Source: Thermomonas fusca DSM 15424 (GTDB taxonomy: Bacteria > Pseudomonadota > Gammaproteobacteria > Xanthomonadales > Xanthomonadaceae). Taken from it: a stretch of DNA of 64,000 nt. A model generated the notes under the pieces. That model worked only from the letters and a program-made list of their open reading frames with translations, was not told where the DNA came from and did no database searches. The DNA is taken from contig NZ_AUIV01000021.1 of the NCBI RefSeq assembly GCF_000423885.1, forward strand, positions 12,108 through 76,107. The letters run 5' to 3'. A program made the translations under genes and the position numbers. The stretch's first letter is position 1. Each line of letters starts with the position of its first letter. Positions 58,941 to 64,000 of the stretch are shown one piece after another.

Positions 58941-60443
58941 TTACCCCTTGGCGAGGATGTAGGCCGAGACGTAGGCGGCGCCGATCATCACGATAGCGGC
59001 CATCATCCCGATGAAGTTGCAGAAATACGACGGAGGCGATGCGAGCGCCTTGGCAAATGCGGAGCCGAGGCCATCACCGCCGCCACCGCCCATGATGGCG
59101 GGGCAAGAACCGGCACCGCCCAGCCATCCGCTGGAATCAAGGTCATTGGTGGAAAGGGTCTTGGTCTGAACACCCTTGATGTCGTCAGCGTTCTGCCCTG
59201 CGCCGGGGTCTTGGCTCATGCCGTCAACCTTTGTCCAACCAGGCTGTTCGCCCTCGCCCTTGTCACCCTTGGCGAGCTTCTCCAGCGCGCAGGTGCCGCG
59301 CCACTGCTGCAGCAGCTGCGCGTACTCCATCGCGTCGCACTTCTCGCCAGTGCAAACAGGGATCGCAGAGCATGAGCCACCGCTGATGTTGGTATTGCGC
59401 CGGGTGTTGCAGTCGATGCGCCACTGGATGCGAGCTTGGCCGCAAAGGATCGCGTCGCCACTGCAAGCGGGGGGAGCGCTGCAGTTGTCGCCGCCAGAAA
59501 AATATTTTTCTTCGTCGCCCTCGTCCTTGTCTGTATCGCCATCCTTTTTGCAAGAGCCGTCAGCGCCTTTGGTTTGGCCGGCGGGGCAAGAGTCCTGCAC
59601 GCAGCTGCCGTCAGGGCCCTTGATTTGGCCGGCTGAGCAGGTGTTGCCGTCTTTTTTGCACTGACCGGTTTCGTCAATGAACATGCCGACAGGACACTGA
59701 TCCTTGCATTCACCAGTTACGGGGTCTTTGCTTTGATTGGTGGTGCATTCAGGGCGCGGAGGGTGGCACATGCCAGTGCCGGGCGAGAGATACCAGCCAG
59801 GCAAATCGCAAGTCGGGGTTACCGAGCAATGATTCCCGGCCTCATCGCCAATAAAGGTGCCGGAGGCGGTGCCATCGCCGTTGTTGTAATGCATGTACTG
59901 ACAGCCATCGTTGCAGCCAATGGCGCCGTTGGGGATGTATTGCCCGGTAGAGGATTCGGAGGATCGAGGGATATCGGCACGCGAAGAGCAGGATTTCATG
60001 CATTGATTGGTAATGCTGTTCCTGATCTGGCCGGAGGGGCAAGAACAAGTGTTGGTGTTGTTATCCCACGATGTGCCGGCAGGACACGCAACAGACCAAG
60101 AGCGCCAAGCGGTAATCTGATGCCCGCTTACAGTGTTGATAAGGTAACCAATGATGCCACCGCCCGATCCATCAAGTTGCGGATCGGAATAGCCAACTTC
60201 AGATCTGACGCCGCCGTACTGATCGTTCGCCCACCAGATCGATGCAGCTTTGACGCCCTGATATGCAGTCTCACGCGAAGGACAAGAAAAATAGGATGAA
60301 ACAGCGGATTCCACTAAACAGTAAGGATGAGGGTTAGTCTGCGCGCGCACATCACCAAGGCTAAACCAACCAAGAACGGCGGCAACAAAAAGGAGAGCGA
60401 GGCGGCGAACAAGCGCGCGCTTGAACAGTTCGGCGATGCTCAT
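58941..60443 (-). CDS. Cys-rich adsorption protein (pIII-like, prophage 2)
   Basis: The 500-residue protein has a signal peptide (to about VRAQ), then about six repeats of the type CPxGxxxDxxGxCK (for example CPVGMFIDETGQCKK, then CPAGQTKGADGSCKK), Ser/Gly/Asp-rich linkers, and a C-terminal helix (FIGMMAAIVMIGAAYVSAYI). The Cys repeats recall EGF/TSP-like modules and probably bind a cell-surface receptor. It is longer and of different composition from the prophage 1 protein. Confidence 0.85.
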   Translation of the reverse strand: MSIAELFKRALVRRLALLFVAAVLGWFSLGDVRAQTNPHPYCLVESAVSSYFSCPSRETAYQGVKAASIWWANDQYGGVRSEVGYSDPQLDGSGGGIIGYLINTVSGHQITAWRSWSVACPAGTSWDNNTNTCSCPSGQIRNSITNQCMKSCSSRADIPRSSESSTGQYIPNGAIGCNDGCQYMHYNNGDGTASGTFIGDEAGNHCSVTPTCDLPGWYLSPGTGMCHPPRPECTTNQSKDPVTGECKDQCPVGMFIDETGQCKKDGNTCSAGQIKGPDGSCVQDSCPAGQTKGADGSCKKDGDTDKDEGDEEKYFSGGDNCSAPPACSGDAILCGQARIQWRIDCNTRRNTNISGGSCSAIPVCTGEKCDAMEYAQLLQQWRGTCALEKLAKGDKGEGEQPGWTKVDGMSQDPGAGQNADDIKGVQTKTLSTNDLDSSGWLGGAGSCPAIMGGGGGDGLGSAFAKALASPPSYFCNFIGMMAAIVMIGAAYVSAYILAKG

Positions 60444-60511
60444 CAGCCGCTCAGCGCCAGCCAGAGGGAGCCGAGCAGCCCCAGCATTACGAAGTAACCC
60501 GCGTATTCCAT
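60443..60511 (-). CDS. Very small single-helix protein (22 residues, prophage 2)
   Basis: MEYAGYFVMLGLLGSLWLAL and LSG, all one hydrophobic helix. Its stop overlaps the start of the pIII-like gene (ATGA). A similar 23-residue gene lies at the same place in prophage 1. Confidence 0.65.
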   Translation of the reverse strand: MEYAGYFVMLGLLGSLWLALSG

Positions 60512-60532
60512 TGGCCTGCCCCTTTGAGAAAG

Positions 60533-60554
60533 CGGGGCCGGTTGCCCGGCCCCG
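60533..60554 (-). terminator. Weak hairpin after the coat gene (prophage 2)
   Basis: Stem CGGGGCCG/CGGCCCCG (60533-60540, 60547-60554) with a 6-base loop, in the same position as the strong terminator of prophage 1. There is only CTTTCTC after it on the minus strand, so termination is probably partial. Confidence 0.5.
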
Positions 60555-60576
60555 TGGTGAAACGCGAACGGAACGA

Positions 60577-60792
60577 TTAGCCGCCCGCGGCGCGCTGGGC
60601 CTTCTTGATCAACACGACGATGCCGGTCAGCGCCAGCACACCGACGCCGATGAGCGTCATTTCGGCGGTGTCCAGGGCGCCGGTGACGGCGGTCGCGAGG
60701 TCGCCGGCCGAGGCGTTGCCGGCGAACAGCAGGGCGGCGGGGACGGCAGCCAGGGCGCCGAAGGCGGTCTTGAAGCGGGACACGTTGTTCAT
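60577..60792 (-). CDS. Major coat protein with signal peptide (prophage 2)
   Basis: 71 residues: a signal peptide (FGALAAVPAALLFAGNASA) removed near residue 29, an acidic Asp/Glu region (GDLATAVTGALDTAEM), one membrane helix and a basic end (LIKKAQRAAGG). This is the M13 pVIII plan. The prophage 1 coat has no signal, so the two phages use different coat lineages. Confidence 0.9.
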   Translation of the reverse strand: MNNVSRFKTAFGALAAVPAALLFAGNASAGDLATAVTGALDTAEMTLIGVGVLALTGIVVLIKKAQRAAGG

Positions 60793-60810
60793 GGGAAAAA
60801 CTCCTGTGGA

Positions 60811-61020
60811 TTAGCCGCTGGCCGCTGCCCGGCGGGATTGCCGGATCATGTGGCCCAAACCCCATAGACCTCCAATAGCTGCGGAGATGTAGAGGGCGTC
60901 TTCGATGCTCATCGGCGGCGGAAACGATGAAGCAACAGACCAGAACGGCGCGGCGCAGGTCTGCGTTGCCGCGTTGAAGTCGGCGGCGAGGCAATGCATG
61001 ACAAGAACCGGCTCGATCAT
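60811..61020 (-). CDS. Small membrane protein before the coat gene (prophage 2)
   Basis: The 69-residue protein (VLVMHCLAADFN; then SIEDALYISAAIGGLWGLGH and MIRQSRR) matches the prophage 1 gene at 52416 in order and layout. A shorter form could start at 60913. Confidence 0.7.
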   Translation of the reverse strand: MIEPVLVMHCLAADFNAATQTCAAPFWSVASSFPPPMSIEDALYISAAIGGLWGLGHMIRQSRRAAASG

Positions 61021-61065
61021 GATTTTTGCTCAGGCGCCCGCCGCAAGCGACGGTCGCCCCTTGGG

Positions 61066-61335
61066 TCAGCGCTTGGGTGCGGGAGCGCCGATGGAGACGA
61101 GCGGAAGACGGCGAGCGAGCTTCAAATCGCCGAAGTCACCGACGCTGATAGCGTCGTCCAGGTCGACGGTGTATTCGCCCAGCGGGAAAGGATCGTCCTT
61201 GCCCAAATCAAGGCGGATGCGTTGCCGGAAGCGAGCGCATTCGGCGGTAGCTTCCTGCGTGCGGATGACGCCGGAGCGGTCGCCCTTGCTCCATTTTTTT
61301 TCGTTGACGTCGATGCTGGTGATGGTGAGTTTCAT
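61066..61335 (-). CDS. Phage ssDNA-binding protein (prophage 2)
   Basis: The 89-residue protein (MKLTITSIDVNEKKWSKGDR, then FRQRIRLDLGKDDPFPLGEY) matches gpV-like single-stranded DNA-binding proteins and the position of the prophage 1 gene. It follows the Rep gene after two bases. Confidence 0.75.
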   Translation of the reverse strand: MKLTITSIDVNEKKWSKGDRSGVIRTQEATAECARFRQRIRLDLGKDDPFPLGEYTVDLDDAISVGDFGDLKLARRLPLVSIGAPAPKR

Positions 61336-61337
61336 GG

Positions 61338-62351
61338 CTATGCGGCCTCTTCCAGGGATTGAGATAGTTGGGTTCGAACAAGTGCATGGAGGTCGCCAGA
61401 GACGTGCTTAAATCGTCCAGGGCGACCGGGCCGGACGACGTGTTCCATGAGGTATTCGACGGCGGTATCGCCGAGTGCATCCATGACCAGGTGCAAGGCG
61501 GTGCCGGCCTGCGTGCGAAGGAATCGCACCATCGCTTTCGCGCTGGCGTTGACCATGCGTTCCTTGACCATGAGGCGTTCCGCCTCACCGACGACGTAGG
61601 CGGCGAGCGCCGGGTAAGCGCCCGCGAAGTATTTGCCGGGGTTGCGGAGCGCATCGAGCGGGAGATCGAGGCGCTTGGCGTAAAGCCGCAGCTCGCAACG
61701 CGTGTGCTTGGATTCCGGGTCGCCGAGCTGCTTGCCCTTTTCGTACACGTTTAGCTGCTTGTGGCCTTTCTGACCGACATAGAAGCTGCAGCCCTTGCCG
61801 CTGCCCATGTCGCTGATGAATTGAGGGGTCGGGGGTCGGCCGTTCATGGTGAAAGCGCCCTGGTCGTAGAGATCGAGAAAGGTCTGGATATCGAAGGTTT
61901 CGCCGGTCAGGTCATCGACGGCGATGTCGAGGCGGGTAATGCGCCCGCCGATGGCTTCAAGGTTCGCGGCGACGCTGGGCCAATGCGGGACGTGTTGGCA
62001 GCCCTGCCCCGTCAAGGAAATGCACATGCGGCCGTCTTCTCCGACGCCGATACGGCCGGCAACGGTGCCGGTTTCATCGACCATGACCGCGCTGTACGGG
62101 TAGAAATTGAACGGGCGATCAGTGAGCGGCCCAACGGCAATGCGCGGGCCAGTCTCAAACAGGGCGCGGAGAACTTCGGTGGGCGGGCGCTTGCGTAGGA
62201 AATCGAGCGCTTTTTCGCCGTCGAGGACGACAGTGCAGAAGTCGATGATCGGGGTGCTGAGGCTACCGGGGGACTTTTGGCCCGTGTTACTACCCGGGCC
62301 AACCGGCGCGGTTGCCGGCTCGGAGCGGTGAAAAGTGCCGTCAGCGGCCAT
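61338..62351 (-). CDS. Phage replication initiation protein (Rep, prophage 2)
   Basis: The 337-residue protein has the RstA/Rep_trans pattern: STPIIDFCTVVLDGEKALDF, ITRLDIAVDDLTGETFDIQT, GCSFYVGQKGHKQLNVYEKG and RCELRLYAKRLDLPLDALRN. ATG 62351 overlaps the previous gene by 11 bases; the frame is open upstream but without homology. Confidence 0.9.
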   Translation of the reverse strand: MAADGTFHRSEPATAPVGPGSNTGQKSPGSLSTPIIDFCTVVLDGEKALDFLRKRPPTEVLRALFETGPRIAVGPLTDRPFNFYPYSAVMVDETGTVAGRIGVGEDGRMCISLTGQGCQHVPHWPSVAANLEAIGGRITRLDIAVDDLTGETFDIQTFLDLYDQGAFTMNGRPPTPQFISDMGSGKGCSFYVGQKGHKQLNVYEKGKQLGDPESKHTRCELRLYAKRLDLPLDALRNPGKYFAGAYPALAAYVVGEAERLMVKERMVNASAKAMVRFLRTQAGTALHLVMDALGDTAVEYLMEHVVRPGRPGRFKHVSGDLHALVRTQLSQSLEEAA

Positions 62352-62535
62352 TGGCGGGCTCCTGCAGGAACATGGGGCAGGCGCGCATGAGGTCGCACCA
62401 CTGGCTGCGCTCGCGCAGGAGGGCCGGCGAGGCTTCGCCGGTGGGGGAAGTAAGGATCGAAGCGGCAACGTCGCGCTGCGTTGCCTGGAAGCCCTCAACG
62501 AGCTGGCCGAATGCATGGGAAATGACGAAGGCCAT
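62341..62535 (-). CDS. Conserved small inovirus protein before Rep (prophage 2)
   Basis: 64 residues from ATG 62535: MAFVISHAFGQLVEGFQATQ, ending MRACPMFLQEPANGR. It is homologous to the 67-residue prophage 1 gene at 50807. Confidence 0.78.
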   Translation of the reverse strand: MAFVISHAFGQLVEGFQATQRDVAASILTSPTGEASPALLRERSQWCDLMRACPMFLQEPANGR

Positions 62536-62536
62536 G

Positions 62537-62653
62537 TCAGCGGTTCCGGCCCGCGAGCTGCCACCACACGACGACGGCGAACAGGACGCCAAGGCAGAAA
62601 CCCATTGCCAGGGCGGCGTGAAAGACGGAGGCGATATCGGGTTGCACGTCCAT
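62537..62653 (-). CDS. Small single-helix membrane protein (prophage 2)
   Basis: 38 residues: MDVQPDIASVFHAALAMGFC and a helix, ending WWQLAGRNR. It overlaps the upstream stop (TGATG) and ends one base before the next start. Counterpart of the gene at 50707. Confidence 0.7.
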   Translation of the reverse strand: MDVQPDIASVFHAALAMGFCLGVLFAVVVWWQLAGRNR

Positions 62654-62829
62654 CACGCCAGAACCTCGGCCCACTCCTGGGCGGATTCGGCATGGCGCTG
62701 CGCCGTGGCGTGGAAGTGCGCGGCGGCGGCTTCGTCGCCGGCCTGGTCGTACTTGTCGGCGAGACGGCGCGCCGCTTCGGTGGCGCGACCCAGCCAAGCG
62801 ATATGACTGCGGATTTCCTGCTTGCTCAT
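62653..62829 (-). CDS. Small helical protein (58 residues, prophage 2)
   Basis: From ATG 62829: MSKQEIRSHIAWLGRATEAA, then an Ala-rich charged helix ending in SAQEWAEVLA. It is the first gene of the early operon and overlaps the next (TGATG). I do not recognise a family; it probably corresponds by position to the 46-residue prophage 1 gene. Confidence 0.65.
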   Translation of the reverse strand: MSKQEIRSHIAWLGRATEAARRLADKYDQAGDEAAAAHFHATAQRHAESAQEWAEVLA

Positions 62830-63007
62830 GCCCTGCCCCTTTGCTGGAGCCCCCGGCGTTGGCCCGGCCCCGCACCGGGCGGGGTTCGGTGACCAGCGCC
62901 GGGGGCGTGGTCGGTGGTCAGCACCACCGGGGCGGAGGGCGCGGCGGGGGACGTCGCCTAGGGAGTACCGGCTCCCTGCCCTTGGCCCGCCCCGGTGGCG
63001 TGGCCGA

Positions 63008-63027
63008 TGTCTATAGGTCTATAGACA
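63008..63027. promoter_or_regulatory. Perfect 20-base palindrome upstream of the prophage 2 regulator
   Basis: TGTCTATAG-gt-CTATAGACA, exact arms of nine bases, 49 bases before the regulator start and between the divergent early operons. A likely operator. The rest of 62830-63075 shows no gene. Confidence 0.75.
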
Positions 63028-63075
63028 GGCAAGGAGTAAAGTCATCCATAGATGCCTTGTCAACAGGTGGGCGCG

Positions 63076-63444
63076 ATGAATGCTGTAAATAAAATGCTTG
63101 ACACCGTGCGGGAAAGCTGCTCCCTCAACTCAGACGGAGCTCTGGCCGAAGCCTTGGGCGTGTCGCGTCAGCTGGTCTCGCAATGGCGGAAAGGGGCGAA
63201 TCCACTTTCTGACGAACGAATCGCGCAGATCGCGAAGTTGGGCAAGCTGGATGCGGGAGCGTGGACTGTCCTGGTCAATGCCGAACAGGCGCGCGGGGAG
63301 GCGAAGAAATCATGGGCCTCGATCATTAAGCGATTGGGCATCGCATCGCTTCTTGGCTTGCTGGTGACCTTCCCTTCCCTGGCTTACACAAGCTCGAAGG
63401 GTCACGAAACCGCAGATCACGCGGTATGCATTATGCGAAGTTAG
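63076..63444 (+). CDS. HTH-membrane regulator of prophage 2 (C-terminus replaced by host DNA)
   Basis: As integrated, 122 residues: HTH (GALAEALGVSRQLVSQWRKG) at about 20-40, a helical linker and a membrane segment at about 87-105 (LGIASLLGLLVTFPSLAY). The last codons CIMRS and the TAG stop cross the right dif junction. In the circular phage the frame continues for 39 residues (56163-56282), to 161 residues. It is homologous in plan to the prophage 1 regulator. Confidence 0.85.
   Translation: MNAVNKMLDTVRESCSLNSDGALAEALGVSRQLVSQWRKGANPLSDERIAQIAKLGKLDAGAWTVLVNAEQARGEAKKSWASIIKRLGIASLLGLLVTFPSLAYTSSKGHETADHAVCIMRS
63414..63441. other. Right prophage junction at dif (XerC arm intact)
   Basis: Phage DNA AGATCACGCGG (63414-63424) stands in place of the XerD half; the centre TATGCA (63425-63430) and XerC half TTATGCGAAGT (63431-63441) are intact. 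The last bases before the host stop belong to the chromosome. Confidence 0.85.
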
Positions 63445-63677
63445 AGATGGATGCTATGGCCTCGACTGAACGGTGATCGGTCGACCACATTGGGCACCGC
63501 ACTAATGAATGCCCCGCGTACGCACTTAACGTGTACATCTGGTGCAGTCATAGGTGTACATCGAATCTCCCCACGCACAAAGGCGTATACACACGTGCGA
63601 CTTCCGTAGGGTTGGGTGCCCACTTATCCCTAAGACGAATAGCTTGTCCGTCTTGGCCATGACGCCATTTCCGGGTT
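63445..63677. other. Gene-free, less GC-rich stretch after the prophages
   Basis: No convincing gene. GTGTACATC occurs twice (about 63530 and 63552) and the composition is lower in GC than the rest. One end of the IS3-type element to the right should lie near its end, but I could not fix the inverted repeat. Confidence 0.4.
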
Positions 63678-64000
63678 CTACCCCGAAATCACGGACGGTT
63701 GTGAAAGAGCTGAGAACTTCTGATCCTGCCTGGCGACCCTACGTCGCATCCTCGGGTTGTGGAATCGCTCGATGTATTCGAACACATCGGACCTTGCAGC
63801 ATCGAGTGTCGGATACGTCATGCGGTAAACGCGCTCGCGCTTGAGCAGGCCGAAGAAGCCTTCGCAGGCTGCGTTGTCACCGCAATGCCCCACCGCGCTC
63901 ATCGAGCACACCAACGCGTTGGTCGCCAAGTAACGCAGGTAATCGCCGCTCCGGAACTGGCTGCCACGATCCGAATGAAGGATCACCGGGTGGCTGCCTT
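63678..64000 (-). CDS. IS3-family transposase (OrfB), cut by the window end
   Basis: The C-terminal part of a DDE transposase. It enters at the window end with HPVILHSDRGSQFRSGDYLR (second catalytic Asp), then SMSAVGHCGDNAACEGFFGL, followed by LKRERVY (the catalytic Glu region reads ACEGFFGLLKRE), and ends in FSALSQPSVISG. The rve core fits IS3-family OrfB. The N-terminus and orfA lie beyond 64000. Confidence 0.88.
   Translation of the reverse strand, partial: GSHPVILHSDRGSQFRSGDYLRYLATNALVCSMSAVGHCGDNAACEGFFGLLKRERVYRMTYPTLDAARSDVFEYIERFHNPRMRRRVARQDQKFSALSQPSVISG

Larger units (their letters stand above)
56146..63430 (-). mobile_element. Inovirus prophage 2 (filamentous phage), inverted relative to prophage 1
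   Basis: A second, divergent filamentous phage of about 7.3 kb. Structural genes read on the minus strand (Rep, ssDNA-binding protein, small membrane protein, coat, pIII-like, DUF2523-like, Zot), with the HTH-membrane regulator on the plus strand at the right end and a DUF3653-like gene at the left. It is a mirror image of prophage 1. No integrase is present. Confidence 0.93.

Noticed and set aside
50010..63430. Phage-encoded integrase
   Set aside because: No tyrosine or serine recombinase motif appears in any frame; dif-derived junctions indicate use of host XerCD.
63525..63560. Two GTGTACATC copies as an attachment or operator site
   Set aside because: Only two short copies with no linked gene or symmetry beyond TGTACA; too weak to support a feature.
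1..64000. CRISPR arrays
   Set aside because: No regularly spaced repeats of 25-40 bases were seen.

Overview
The window comes from a GC-rich gammaproteobacterium, most likely of the Xanthomonadaceae (Lysobacteraceae): gene content and order (ppsA/ppsR, DUF1249, smpB, ratA-rnfH, bamE/fur, CueR-type copper genes) and the very high GC fit Lysobacter/Thermomonas/Luteimonas-like bacteria, but the genus cannot be fixed from the sequence. The right part lies at the replication terminus, because a XerCD dif site is there.

Layout. 1-1.5 kb: the end of a conjugative trb operon (trbI plus a DUF2274 gene), probably the edge of an integrative conjugative element. 1.9-4.5 kb: tadA, a DUF2721 membrane gene, orn and an MscS-type channel. 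4.6-11.1 kb: a cusCBA-type metal efflux operon (minus strand), headed by a frameshifted small gene and a MerR/CueR-type promoter. 11.1-17.5 kb: housekeeping genes (ppsA, ppsR, two tRNAs, smpB, ratA, rnfH, bamE, fur). 17.5-30 kb: a nine-gene minus-strand run: two exported TldD paralogues, a TldE/PmbA protein, DUF4159, a MoxR ATPase, a DUF58 protein and three large membrane-anchored proteins. 31-34 kb: copZ, copA and cueR with facing CueR operators.

34.7-49.9 kb is one stress regulon. An ECF sigma factor and its ChrR-type zinc anti-sigma factor sit at 42.2-43.4 kb. Six promoters nearby share the spacing TGCATCC, 15 bases, then GCGTA (ACGTA in two of them). They drive an eight-gene lipid operon (desaturase, COG2907 flavoprotein, DUF1365, CFA synthase, DUF2878, DUF1295, a CFA-like methyltransferase, a lipocalin), the sigma/chrR pair, folE, a lipocalin-TspO pair, an SDR-DUF2256-NAD(P)-binding-EAL run, and the photolyase phrB. 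By analogy with ChrR/sigma-E systems this should be a singlet-oxygen (photo-oxidative) response that remodels membrane lipids and repairs UV damage.

50.0-63.4 kb: two different filamentous prophages (inoviruses, about 6.1 and 7.3 kb) stand head to head at dif, in opposite orientations and with no integrase of their own. In both, the crossover point lies inside the 3' part of an HTH-membrane regulator gene. Integration cuts off a conserved C-terminal segment of about 36-39 residues and replaces it with a stop codon from the neighbouring DNA. The cut-off 3' end, and the gene overlapping it, remain at the other end of each prophage. This split is conserved in two divergent phages, so it looks like an integration-dependent switch, and it is the most unusual signal I found. 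The window ends inside an IS3-family transposase gene.
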